A DNA stretch of 16,599 bases from JBBSUX01 sp038234045 (GCA_038234045.1 JBBSUX010000046.1:1-16599); one strand, 5' to 3'. Positions 6,588-13,950 are shown, numbered from the stretch's first letter. Notes: generated by a model from the sequence alone, not told the origin. Program-made: numbers and translations.

Positions 6588-7369
6588 GTGAATTCTCCTT
6601 GCGGATGTGCGTGGGCAATGGATGTTTCGGATTGGCGAAACGAAGCCACCGGCACACGGCGGGTGGCCACGGCATCGGCCACGGCGCGGTCGTGGAAGAT
6701 GCCCAACAGCGCGGCGCCACGATCACGCGCCTCGCCAATCAGCTCGATCACGGTTCGCGTGTTGGCCGCGTCGAGCGATGCGGTGGGCTCATCGAGCAAC
6801 AACAGGCGCTTGGGCTTGATCAGGTTGCGTGCGATGTTGACGCGCTGCTGCTCGCCGCCAGAAAACGTGGCGGGCGGTAACGCCCATAGCCGCTCAGGAA
6901 TATGCAGGCGCGTGAGCCAACGGCGGGCTTGTTCGCGCGCGGCTTCAAGCGCAGCCCTGTCGCCGCCAGCGTCCTCCGCCAGCGGTTCGGCCACCACGTC
7001 CAAGGTCGAGACGCGCGGAATCACGCGCAAAAACTGGCTGACGTAGCCGATGGTGTGGCGGCGCAAGGCGATCAGTTCACGTGGTTCCGCCTGGGCCAGA
7101 TCGACGCGCTGGCCGTCAGCCTGTCGCACCCAGATGCTGCCGCTGGAAGCGCGGTAACTGGCGTAGACCAGCTTCAGCAAAGTGCTCTTGCCCATACCGG
7201 AGGGGCCATCGAGCACCACGCACTCGCCTGGGCGAATTTCAAGGTCCACACGGTCAAATACGGGCAATACGACGCCGTGCTGGTGGTGCAGGGTGAAGCG
7301 CTTGGACACGCCTTCGAGCGTCAAAACGGGAGTGGATGGGGCGTTGGCCGAAGTAAGGATGGATGTCAT
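6584..7369 (-). CDS. phnL: C-P lyase complex ABC-type ATP-binding protein PhnL
   Basis: A 261-residue ABC-family ATPase that works with the C-P lyase core and not in transport; in E. coli it is needed with PhnG, H and I for forming the ribose-phosphonate intermediate. Walker A is GPSGMGKST at 55-63, Q112 marks the Q-loop, the signature is FSGGEQQR at 169-176, Walker B is LLLLDEP at 189-195 and the switch histidine is H226. ATG at 7369 overlaps the phnK stop by 4 nt (ATGA), so a longer reading from upstream in the same frame is rejected. It overlaps phnM in the same way downstream. Length is somewhat longer than E. coli PhnL (226) because of extended ends. Confidence 0.93.
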   Translation of the reverse strand: MTSILTSANAPSTPVLTLEGVSKRFTLHHQHGVVLPVFDRVDLEIRPGECVVLDGPSGMGKSTLLKLVYASYRASSGSIWVRQADGQRVDLAQAEPRELIALRRHTIGYVSQFLRVIPRVSTLDVVAEPLAEDAGGDRAALEAAREQARRWLTRLHIPERLWALPPATFSGGEQQRVNIARNLIKPKRLLLLDEPTASLDAANTRTVIELIGEARDRGAALLGIFHDRAVADAVATRRVPVASFRQSETSIAHAHPQGEFT

Positions 7370-8148
7370 GGTTGCAGCACCGAAGCGACCAGCAGTTGGG
7401 TATAGGGGTGTTGGGGGTCGTCGAGCACCTGATCGGTCAGGCCCGTCTCGACCACCCGGCCGCGTTGCATCACCACCATGCGGTGGGCCAGCAGGCGGGC
7501 CACGGCCAGGTCGTGCGTCACGATGATTACGGCCAACTGCATCTCGCGGGAGAGCTGGCGCAGCATGTCCAACAGGCGCGCCTGGACCGACACGTCGAGG
7601 CCCGAGGTAGGCTCGTCCATGAACACCAGGCGCGGCTGCGTTACGAGGTTGCGCGCGATTTGCAGGCGCTGCCGCATGCCGCCGGAGAAAGTGCGCGGTG
7701 CATCGTCGATGCGGATCGGATCTATCTCCACACGCTGCAGCCATTCCTCTGCTTGCGTGCGCAAAGCACCATAGTGGCGCTGGCCCAGGCCCATGAGGCG
7801 CTCGCACACATTGGCACCCGCCGAGACGTCCATGCGAAGACCATCTGCAGCGTGCTGGTGCACAAAGCCCCAATCGGTGCGCGCCAGCAAGCGTTGCTGC
7901 GCCTGGCTCATGGTGTGCACGTCTTGCAGTTCACCTTCGCGGCTCTGGAACTGCACCTCGCCGCTATCGGGCGCAAGACGCGCCGCCAGTGCGTTGAGCA
8001 AAGTGGTCTTGCCTGAGCCGGATTCGCCCACGATGGCGAGCACCTCTCCAGGCCACAGGTCAAAGGAGGCGGCTTGCAAGGCCACTTGCCGGCCGTAGTT
8101 TTTGCTTACGCCGCGCACGCGCAACAGTGGAGAGGGGTGGTTTTGCAT
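7366..8148 (-). CDS. phnK: C-P lyase complex ABC-type ATP-binding protein PhnK
   Basis: A 260-residue ABC-family subunit that docks on the PhnGHIJ core and is required for C-P lyase in vivo. Motifs: Walker A GESGSGKTT at 41-49, Q98 in FVHQHAADGLRM (a PhnK-specific Q-loop sequence), signature FSGGMRQR at 154-161, Walker B LVFMDEP at 174-180 and H212. The C-terminal HPYTQLLVASVLQP resembles the oligopeptide-transporter ATPase tail, as in other PhnK proteins. ATG at 8148 has no clear ribosome binding site. It lies 13 nt after the acetyltransferase gene, so translation may depend on coupling. Length matches E. coli PhnK (252). Confidence 0.94.
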   Translation of the reverse strand: MQNHPSPLLRVRGVSKNYGRQVALQAASFDLWPGEVLAIVGESGSGKTTLLNALAARLAPDSGEVQFQSREGELQDVHTMSQAQQRLLARTDWGFVHQHAADGLRMDVSAGANVCERLMGLGQRHYGALRTQAEEWLQRVEIDPIRIDDAPRTFSGGMRQRLQIARNLVTQPRLVFMDEPTSGLDVSVQARLLDMLRQLSREMQLAVIIVTHDLAVARLLAHRMVVMQRGRVVETGLTDQVLDDPQHPYTQLLVASVLQP

Positions 8149-8161
8149 GGGCAGGGATGTC

Positions 8162-8617
8162 TCAGAGCGTGACGAGAAAACTCAGGCCGTGCCGTTCAAA
8201 GCCCAGCGATTCGTAAAAGGCGTGCGCGCGGGTGCGCTTGAGATTCGAAGAGAGCGCGAGCTTGTAGCAGCCCGCCTCGCGCGCCAGAGCCATGGCGTGG
8301 TCCATCATCCGGCGACCGATGCCCAGGCCACGCTGGCTTTCATCGACCACCACGTCTTCGACGATGGCCGAGGGCGTGCCCATGTGGGCCAGGTTGTGCA
8401 TCACGAGCAACGCGTAGCTGCCGAGCACCTTGTCGCCGGCACCACAGGCCACGAACAGGCGGTAGCTGGGGTAGCGTGCGAAGCTGGCATGGATATCCCG
8501 GGCGCGAGCCGGGTCGAGCAAGCGCGCATCGCCCAGGCCGGGCTGCGCGTACAACGCCAGCACCTGCGGCAGATCGTCAGCGCTGGCTTCGCGCAGTTGC
8601 AACTGCAGATCGTTCAC
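8162..8617 (-). CDS. phnO: PhnO-like GNAT acetyltransferase
   Basis: A 151-residue GNAT acyltransferase. The acetyl-CoA loop is QRGLGIG at 95-101. The C-terminal part, LSSNLKRTRAHAFYESLGF near 122-140, closely parallels E. coli PhnO (LSTNVKR..AHRFY). PhnO N-acetylates aminoalkylphosphonates using acetyl-CoA; in E. coli this allows C-P lyase to use 1-aminoalkylphosphonates. Here the gene starts at GTG (8617) overlapping the phnJ stop by 4 nt, so it is embedded in the core between phnJ and phnK. In E. coli phnO follows phnN. The position supports a phosphonate role more strongly than sequence alone, since GNAT specificity is hard to read. A generic acetyltransferase remains possible. Confidence 0.8.
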   Translation of the reverse strand: MNDLQLQLREASADDLPQVLALYAQPGLGDARLLDPARARDIHASFARYPSYRLFVACGAGDKVLGSYALLVMHNLAHMGTPSAIVEDVVVDESQRGLGIGRRMMDHAMALAREAGCYKLALSSNLKRTRAHAFYESLGFERHGLSFLVTL

Positions 8618-9528
8618 GCGATCACTCCGCTCGGCCCATCCTGGACGACCTGCGCTGCCTGCCGTTCCTGGCAGTGGTCCGAGTCCGAGCAGACGTGCAG
8701 GCGCGTGCCCTGGTCGTCGGTGATGATTTCGTCAAGGAAGCTGTCGGTCGCACCGCAGAGGGCGCAAGGCTCATCCCAGCGCTGCACCTCAAACGGGTGG
8801 TCTTCAAAACCCAGGCTTTCGACCGCCGTATAGGGCGGCACCGCGTAGATGCGCTTTTCGCGGCCGGCACCGAACAGCTGCAGCGCCGGGCTCATGTGCA
8901 TCTTGGGATTGTCGAATTTAGGGATCGGCGAGGGCGCCATGAGGTAGCGGCCGTTGACCATCACCGGATAATCGTAGGTGGTGGCGATGTGGCCGAAGCG
9001 CGCAATGTCTTCGTAGAGCTTCACGTGCATCAACCCATATTCGGCCAGCGCATGCAGCGTGCGCGTCTCGGTTTCGCGCGGCTCCAGGCGTTGCATGGGC
9101 TCTGGCATCGGCACCTGATAGACGAGCACCTGCCCTTCTTTCAGCGGCGTCTCGGGGATGCGATGGCGCGTCTGGATGACGGTGGCGTCCTGGGTGCGCG
9201 TGGTCACCGGCACGCCGGTGGTGCGCTGGAAGAAGCGGCGGATGTTGACCGCGTTGACCGTGTCGTCCGCGCCTTGGTCAATCACCTTCAACGTGTCGTC
9301 GGGGCCGATCACCGAGGCCGTGACCTGGATGCCCCCCGTGCCCCACCCGTAGGGCAGCGGCATTTCGCGAGAGCCAAACGGCACCTGGTAACCGGGAATC
9401 GCGACCGCCTTGAGGATGGCGCGGCGAATCATGCGCTTGGTGCGCTCGTCCAGGTAGGCGAAGTTGACGCCGGGTTCTGTTCCCGAGGATCCGGGGCCGA
9501 GCAGATCGGGGGGCAGCGGGGCGTTCAT
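8614..9528 (-). CDS. phnJ: Alpha-D-ribose 1-methylphosphonate 5-phosphate C-P lyase PhnJ (radical SAM)
   Basis: A 304-residue catalytic subunit of C-P lyase. It uses S-adenosylmethionine and a 4Fe-4S cluster to cleave the C-P bond of ribose 1-alkylphosphonate 5-phosphate, releasing alkane and a 1,2-cyclic phosphate. The unusual cluster motif C-x2-C-x21-C is intact (C255, C258, C280), and the catalytic cysteine corresponding to E. coli C272 is C286. Gly46 in AIPGYQVPFG corresponds to the glycyl-radical Gly32. The protein is nearly collinear with E. coli PhnJ, apart from about 14 extra N-terminal and a few extra C-terminal residues. The start ATG is supported by AGGAG 6 nt upstream and a 4-nt overlap with phnI. 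All key residues are present, so the enzyme should be active. Confidence 0.98.
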   Translation of the reverse strand: MNAPLPPDLLGPGSSGTEPGVNFAYLDERTKRMIRRAILKAVAIPGYQVPFGSREMPLPYGWGTGGIQVTASVIGPDDTLKVIDQGADDTVNAVNIRRFFQRTTGVPVTTRTQDATVIQTRHRIPETPLKEGQVLVYQVPMPEPMQRLEPRETETRTLHALAEYGLMHVKLYEDIARFGHIATTYDYPVMVNGRYLMAPSPIPKFDNPKMHMSPALQLFGAGREKRIYAVPPYTAVESLGFEDHPFEVQRWDEPCALCGATDSFLDEIITDDQGTRLHVCSDSDHCQERQAAQVVQDGPSGVIA

Positions 9529-10631
9529 GGGCGCTCCTGTGCGATATGCGTTGACGCGGTGCGCGCCGCTTCCGCACGCAGGCGCCGCACCAGTTCGAGT
9601 TCGGACTGGAAGTCCACGTAATGCGGCAACTTCAGGTGTTGCACGAAGCCCGACGCTTCCAGGCTGTCGCTGTGCGAGAGCACGAACTCCGGCATCTGAG
9701 CGGGCGCCTCTACCGCTTCGCCCAGCTCTTCAGCGCGCAAGGCGCGGTCGACCAGGCTCATCGCCATTGCCTTTCGCTCGCTGTGGCCAAAGGCCAGACC
9801 GTAGCCGCGCGTGAACTGGGGCGGCTCCGTCTTGCTGCCACCGAACTGGTTGACCATCTCGCATTCGGTTATCTCGATGTCGCCAATCGAGAGCGAAAAG
9901 TCCAGCTCTTCCGGTTCCAGCTCCACCGCGACCTGACCCATGCGCACTTCGCCTGCGAAGGGGTGGGTGTGGGAGTACCCGCGCTGGGTGGAATAGGCCA
10001 TCGCCAACAAAAAGCCTTCGTCCGCGCGCGCCAGGTTCTGCAGTCGTGTGGCACGCGTGGCTGGAAACCGCAGCGGCTCGCGCGTGAGGTCCGCCGGGGC
10101 CGGATCACCTTCGGGAACGGGGTGTGTCTCGATCAGACCTTCCTGGTTCAACAGGTCGACCACCCGCGGGGCGGGCGCAGGCACTTCAGCGGTCGCGTTG
10201 TCCGAACCATCCGCGCCGCTGCCGGTGGCCAGCAATGTGAAGTCCAGCAGGCGCTGCGTGTAGTCATAGGTCGGGCCGAGGATCTGGCCGCCGGGCAAGT
10301 CCTTGAAAATGGCGGAAACGCGGCGGTCGGGTCGCATCTGCTCGGTGCGCAGCGGCCGCGTATCGCCCAGGCGTGGCAGCGTGGCACGGTAGGCGCGCAG
10401 CAGGAAAATGGCTTCCACCAGATCGCCTGCTGCTTGCTTGATCGCCAGCGCGGCGAGCTCGGGGTCGTACACCGATCCCTCGGTCATGACGCGATCTACC
10501 GCCAGCTTCATCTGCTGTCGAATCTGGTCCACGCTGAGCTCGGGTTGCTGCGGGTCCCCACGGCGCTGGAGGGCCAGCACGGCATAGCTGTTGAGGATGG
10601 CGGTTTCTCCGCCTTTCACGGCCACGTACAT
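9525..10631 (-). CDS. phnI: C-P lyase core subunit PhnI
   Basis: A 368-residue core subunit of the C-P lyase complex (E. coli 354). With PhnG, H and L it joins the phosphonate to the ribose of ATP with loss of adenine; alone it shows purine nucleosidase activity. The start MYVAVKGGETAI is the family N-terminus and lies one nt after the phnH stop, with GGAG 7 nt upstream. A longer same-frame reading into phnH (to 11141) is a shadow and is excluded. Recognisable conserved stretches include EGSVYDPELAALAIKQAAGDLVEAIFLLRAYR, split around residue 52-82, and the late AFGHSERKAMAMSLVDRAL block. The end overlaps phnJ by 4 nt. Confidence 0.95.
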   Translation of the reverse strand: MYVAVKGGETAILNSYAVLALQRRGDPQQPELSVDQIRQQMKLAVDRVMTEGSVYDPELAALAIKQAAGDLVEAIFLLRAYRATLPRLGDTRPLRTEQMRPDRRVSAIFKDLPGGQILGPTYDYTQRLLDFTLLATGSGADGSDNATAEVPAPAPRVVDLLNQEGLIETHPVPEGDPAPADLTREPLRFPATRATRLQNLARADEGFLLAMAYSTQRGYSHTHPFAGEVRMGQVAVELEPEELDFSLSIGDIEITECEMVNQFGGSKTEPPQFTRGYGLAFGHSERKAMAMSLVDRALRAEELGEAVEAPAQMPEFVLSHSDSLEASGFVQHLKLPHYVDFQSELELVRRLRAEAARTASTHIAQERP

Positions 10632-10632
10632 G

Positions 10633-11253
10633 TCATTGCTCCAGGATGCGTGTGCTGCGGGGCAAGCCCGCGATGTGGGTAGTACTGGCCAGGAAAAGGT
10701 CTGCGCCGCGCGGAAAGACGCCGTAGTTGGTGCCCCACTGCGACGCAAAGTCTTCAGGCAGACCGCTGACCGACAAGGCCTGCGTCTTTGCGATGCCCGG
10801 TCCTTGCAGGTCCAACGCCTTCGCGTTGGCATGCGGGGTGTCGAGCAGGGCCGGCACTTCGATGACGACCGTCGCGGATTGGTCGGGGTATTCGTCAGTG
10901 CCCAGCGCCAATGACGACAACACAGGCATCGCATCGCCTTCGGCGATCCACAAGAAGCGGGCCGAGGCCGGTACGGCTGCCCAGCCACAACCAGTGTGAA
11001 ATCGGAGCCAGGCAGCGGCGTCTGTGTGGGCGAGCTGCGGCGAGAGCCAGACGCTGCAATCACTGTCGACCAAGGCCAGCAACAGCGCGGCTGCGGCGCC
11101 GTATCCGTGTCGTGGAAGCTCGGTGACGGCTGGCATCTCATGGAGACGGCCCGGGTGCGACAAGGCGCTCAGCGCCGTGCGAAACACTGCCTGACTTCCC
11201 AGCGCCCCATCGTGAAACGCGCCGCGCACCTCTTGCAGGTCTTCGGTTTTCAT
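10633..11253 (-). CDS. phnH: C-P lyase core subunit PhnH
   Basis: A 206-residue subunit of the PhnGHIJ core (E. coli 194). PhnH has a PLP-transferase-like fold without a cofactor site and appears structural. Family stretches are FRTALSALSHPGR near 24-36, which is the usual PhnH opening, and an ending with SQWGTNYGVFPRGADLFL near 170-187. ATG at 11253 has GAGGAGG 7 nt upstream and overlaps the phnG stop by 4 nt (ATGA). The reading frame runs to TGA one nt before the phnI start. Sequence and order make the call secure even though PhnH proteins diverge. Confidence 0.93.
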   Translation of the reverse strand: MKTEDLQEVRGAFHDGALGSQAVFRTALSALSHPGRLHEMPAVTELPRHGYGAAAALLLALVDSDCSVWLSPQLAHTDAAAWLRFHTGCGWAAVPASARFLWIAEGDAMPVLSSLALGTDEYPDQSATVVIEVPALLDTPHANAKALDLQGPGIAKTQALSVSGLPEDFASQWGTNYGVFPRGADLFLASTTHIAGLPRSTRILEQ

Positions 11254-11762
11254 GCCTCGTCCTCCTCATCGGTATCGCCTGCTTCCCGGGCGACGGTGAA
11301 GAAATCCACCTTCGTGGCTTCTGCCCGGGCGGCGCGTTGCTCACGCTCCAGCGCGAGGTGGAGCCGGACCGGGTGCAGCAGGGCGGCTTCCAGCGTTTCG
11401 CTGTGCACAGGGTTCTGCAGCAATGCGTCGGCCACTGCGGCGAGTTGAGCCTGCCGGTGGTTGCGCCCCAATACATAAGCGATCCCTATGGCGTTAGTGG
11501 CGACCGCAGCGTCTTCGCCCATGCGCAGGGCGCAGCGCGTAACGGTCACCTCGCCAAGGTTGAAACGCTCGCCGGTTCCGCCGACGCGGCCCTGCACCAT
11601 GAAAAGCCCCGTCTCGGGCCGCCTGAGCCACCGAGCTGCAGATGCGGCCTGCTGGTCGAGGCCTTGCTCGAGCAACGCCAGCGGCGCGCGGGCTAACAGC
11701 GCCATCCATTCGGATCGCTGCGGAGACCGGTTGGGGTCGGTGTTGTCAAACGCGTGAAACAT
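11250..11762 (-). CDS. phnG: C-P lyase core subunit PhnG, first gene of the main operon
   Basis: A 170-residue core subunit (E. coli 150), partner of PhnH, I and J in the C-P lyase complex. Family hallmarks are SEWMALLARAP near 17-27, ETGLFMVQGRVGGTGERFNLGE split around 49-70, and the late KVDFFTVAREAG. Alignment with E. coli PhnG puts the start near ATG 11762. A longer reading to 11924 runs into phnF and is excluded. There is no recognisable ribosome binding site, and the putative PhnF operator (11782-11793) lies only 20 nt upstream, so the mRNA leader must be short. The end overlaps phnH by 4 nt. Confidence 0.9.
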   Translation of the reverse strand: MFHAFDNTDPNRSPQRSEWMALLARAPLALLEQGLDQQAASAARWLRRPETGLFMVQGRVGGTGERFNLGEVTVTRCALRMGEDAAVATNAIGIAYVLGRNHRQAQLAAVADALLQNPVHSETLEAALLHPVRLHLALEREQRAARAEATKVDFFTVAREAGDTDEEDEA

Positions 11763-11781
11763 TGTCGTGGTAGTCTGAAAT

Positions 11782-11796
11782 TTGTGTAGACAACTT
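11782..11796 (+). promoter_or_regulatory. Putative PhnF operator between phnF and phnG
   Basis: TTGTGTAGACAACTT differs from the two phnC-upstream copies at 2 and 3 of 15 positions. Its core GTGTAGAC fits the HutC-family GntR operator pattern GTMTAKAC at 7 of 8 positions. It lies in the 73-nt divergent gap, so one bound dimer could repress both phnF and the phnG operon. A weak phnF promoter, TTGTCG (11762-11767) with a 17-nt spacer and TGTAGA (11785-11790), would overlap it. That promoter is only suggestive, and no clear phnG promoter was seen. Confidence 0.65.
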
Positions 11797-11835
11797 AGGA
11801 ATGCCGCCAGATTAGGCGTAGCGTGTGTCCCTTTC

Positions 11836-12591
11836 ATGACAAGAACCCTGACCTCCTCACTCGCTTCTCCTGACCCGGAACACAGCTTCTGGGCGCGTAT
11901 CGCCGGTGAACTGACCGAAGCCATTCGCCGCGGTGTTTACGCGCCAGGCCAACGGCTGCCTTCAGAACACACATTGGCGCAGCAGTTCGGCGTCAATCGC
12001 CACACGATCCGTCGTTCGGTGGGCAGCCTGCGCCAGCTGGGCCTGTTGCGCGCCAGCCAGGGCAGCGGCACCTACGTCGAAGACTTCGCTGTCGATCTCG
12101 TGCTCGGCCGGCGCACGCGCCACCGCCAGAGCCTCGTTCAAGCGGGCTTGCAAGGCGGTATGCAGGTGTTGTCATCGCGCACGCTGCGGGCCAGTGCCGA
12201 TGTGGCCCGCGCGCTGGCCGTGCGCGCGGGTGCGTCGGTGTTGCACCTCCAGGTGCTTGGCGACGGCGGCGGGCAATCGCTGCACTTCAGCGACCGTTAC
12301 TTTCCCTGCCCCAGATTTGCAGGCCTTGACATGCTGCTGCGTGAGAGCGGATCGATCACCCAGGCCTTTGCGAAGCTAGCCGTTCCCGACTACACACGAA
12401 GGCAAAGCCGGATCAGCGCTCGAATGCCGGATACGGATATTGCCGCCCACCTGCAGCAACCGGCGTCGCGGCCCGTGCTGTATGTCAGCAGTGTCAACGT
12501 GGACCCCGAGAGTGCGCCGATTGAATACGCCTGCACATGGTTCGCCGGCGACCGCGTCACCTTGACGGTGGACGACGATCAGGGTGGCTGA
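11836..12591 (+). CDS. phnF: GntR/HutC-family phosphonate operon repressor PhnF
   Basis: A 251-residue transcription regulator. An N-terminal winged helix-turn-helix covers about residues 15-82 (FWARIAGELTEAIRRG, then LPSEHTLAQQFGVNRHTIRR and GSGTYV). A UTRA effector domain covers about 100-245. This is the PhnF architecture: dimeric DNA binding, with release on an effector linked to phosphate or phosphonate supply. ATG 11836 was preferred over an upstream TTG because the DNA-binding domain follows at the usual distance; there is no strong ribosome binding site. It is transcribed away from phnG and overlaps the DUF1045 gene by 8 nt. Its likely sites are the motif at 11782-11796 and the pair at 5243-5270, giving autoregulation. 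Confidence 0.9.
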   Translation: MTRTLTSSLASPDPEHSFWARIAGELTEAIRRGVYAPGQRLPSEHTLAQQFGVNRHTIRRSVGSLRQLGLLRASQGSGTYVEDFAVDLVLGRRTRHRQSLVQAGLQGGMQVLSSRTLRASADVARALAVRAGASVLHLQVLGDGGGQSLHFSDRYFPCPRFAGLDMLLRESGSITQAFAKLAVPDYTRRQSRISARMPDTDIAAHLQQPASRPVLYVSSVNVDPESAPIEYACTWFAGDRVTLTVDDDQGG

Positions 12592-13294
12592 AACACGCTT
12601 GCCCTACCGGGTCGCAATCTATGCAGCGCCTGATCCGCAATCTGCATGGTGGACGCTCGGCAGCGAGTGGTTGGGCCGTTGTGCTGCGCAACGCCGTGAA
12701 TTGCCTCAGCCTTCCATTGCGGGGCTGAGTGCCGGAAGATTTGCGCAGCTCACTCTCGATCCGCGTCGTTATGGCTGGCACGCCACGCTCAAAGCTCCAT
12801 TTCGCCTCGCACCCGGTGTGGGGATGGCGGCGCTACGCGATGGGCTGGCCGCCATTGCCCGCGATCACCGAAGCTTCGCGCTCGAGAAGCTTCACGTGGC
12901 GAGCGTCGGCGGCTTCCTCGCGTTGCGGCCCACCGCACCGCCGGCGGCCTTGGGGCTGCTGGCGAACGACTGCGTTCAGCACTTGCAGCCATTGGCCGCG
13001 CCGTTAGGCGAAGCCGAGCTGGCCCGTCGCCGCCGTGCGCCACTGACGCGAGAGGAAGACGCGCTGTTGCTGGCATGGGGTTACCCGTGGGTGCTCGACA
13101 GATTCCAGTTCCATTTTTCGCTCACCTCAACGCTCGATGAATTAACCGGCGACCAGCTGGTGCAGATCCAGCGCGCGGCGGTAGATCATTTCGCGACCTT
13201 GCCGCCCTTGCGCATCGACCGGCTCTCGGCATTTGTCGAAGCGACGCCCGGCGCCGATTTCACCTTGCTCGAACAATGGGACCTGGCTCCATGA
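12584..13294 (+). CDS. DUF1045 phosphonate-operon 2H phosphoesterase (candidate PhnP substitute)
   Basis: A 236-residue protein of the phosphonate-metabolism DUF1045 family. It has the two H-x-T/S motifs that define 2H phosphoesterases, GWHATL with H66/T68 and FHFSL with H177/S179, placed in the two halves. 2H enzymes typically open cyclic phosphates or cleave phosphodiesters. PhnJ yields a 5-phosphoribosyl 1,2-cyclic phosphate that must be opened to ribose 1,5-bisphosphate before PhnN can act. The usual enzyme, PhnP, is absent here, so this protein may do that job; this is inference. The start is GTG 12584 inside the phnF end, and the stop overlaps phnN by 4 nt, so translation is probably coupled. 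Confidence 0.85.
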   Translation: MAETRLPYRVAIYAAPDPQSAWWTLGSEWLGRCAAQRRELPQPSIAGLSAGRFAQLTLDPRRYGWHATLKAPFRLAPGVGMAALRDGLAAIARDHRSFALEKLHVASVGGFLALRPTAPPAALGLLANDCVQHLQPLAAPLGEAELARRRRAPLTREEDALLLAWGYPWVLDRFQFHFSLTSTLDELTGDQLVQIQRAAVDHFATLPPLRIDRLSAFVEATPGADFTLLEQWDLAP

Positions 13295-13872
13295 CGCACC
13301 GGTTGATTTATGTGGTTGGTCCATCGGGCGCCGGAAAAGACAGCGTGCTGCAGGGCTTGCGCGATGACTGGAGAGATATGCCCGCCGCCCATTGGGCACG
13401 CCGCACCGTCACACGCAAAACCGAGGCAGGCGGGGAGGCACATGAGAGCGTGAGCGTGTTTGATTTTTTGCGCTTGCAAGAGCGGCAAGTCTTTGCTCTG
13501 CACTGGCAGGCCAATGGCTTGCGTTACGGCGTACGCGCCACAGAGCTGGAACCGCTCGATCGCGGTGACTGCGTTTTCGTCAATGGTTCGAGGCAATACC
13601 TGGGCAGCCTCATCTCCAGATTTCCTGCAGCAAGCGTTGTTCACATCACCGCATCGCCCGACATACTTCGTCAAAGATTGCAAATGCGAGGTCGCGAAAC
13701 CGCAGAGGCCATTGGTCAACGCCTCAGCCGCAGGGTCGATGTCGAGCTTCCCGAAAACACGCTCCACATCGACAACAGTGACTCGCTAAATGCAGCCTTA
13801 GTGGCATTGCGCCTAGGTCTGAATACACGGCTTTTCTCGACGAGTGCGCTTCACGTCATGAAAAGCGCGTGA
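13291..13872 (+). CDS. phnN: Ribose 1,5-bisphosphate phosphokinase PhnN
   Basis: A 193-residue kinase that phosphorylates ribose 1,5-bisphosphate to PRPP, the last step of C-P lyase product salvage. The P-loop GPSGAGKDS at residues 10-18 is the PhnN form of the guanylate-kinase-like Walker A. Further family stretches are ARRTVTRKTEAGGEAHESV near 37-55 and RGRETAEAIGQRL near 134-146. ATG 13291 overlaps the DUF1045 stop (ATGA) and places the P-loop at the usual distance. An in-frame ATG five codons upstream is possible but less likely. The gene ends at 13872 and converges with a DUF1328 gene. Length fits the family (E. coli 185). Confidence 0.93.
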   Translation: MTHRLIYVVGPSGAGKDSVLQGLRDDWRDMPAAHWARRTVTRKTEAGGEAHESVSVFDFLRLQERQVFALHWQANGLRYGVRATELEPLDRGDCVFVNGSRQYLGSLISRFPAASVVHITASPDILRQRLQMRGRETAEAIGQRLSRRVDVELPENTLHIDNSDSLNAALVALRLGLNTRLFSTSALHVMKSA

Positions 13873-13912
13873 TCTGGAAAAATCCGCGTCGCTCCCAAGA
13901 CCCTCATTTCAT

Positions 13913-13950
13913 TGGAGAGGCCCTGGATGTTACGTAACGGTTTCTCTCCA
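13913..13950 (-). terminator. Hairpin at the phnN/DUF1328 convergence
   Basis: TGGAGAG (13913-13919) and CTCTCCA (13944-13950) form a 7-bp inverted repeat around a 24-nt loop that itself contains the palindrome GTTACGTAAC (13929-13938). It begins right after the DUF1328 stop. There is no T-tract on either strand, so a role as a transcript end is only suggested. Nothing else was seen in 13873-13912. Confidence 0.3.

Noticed and set aside
9621..10682. A 353-codon plus-strand frame opposite phnI
   Set aside because: It is antisense to a secure PhnI gene and its product is not protein-like (low complexity, no domain).
10632..11141. Long N-terminal extension of phnI running into phnH
   Set aside because: The family N-terminus MYVAVKGGE begins at 10631 with a ribosome binding site, and phnH is clearly coded in another frame of that stretch.
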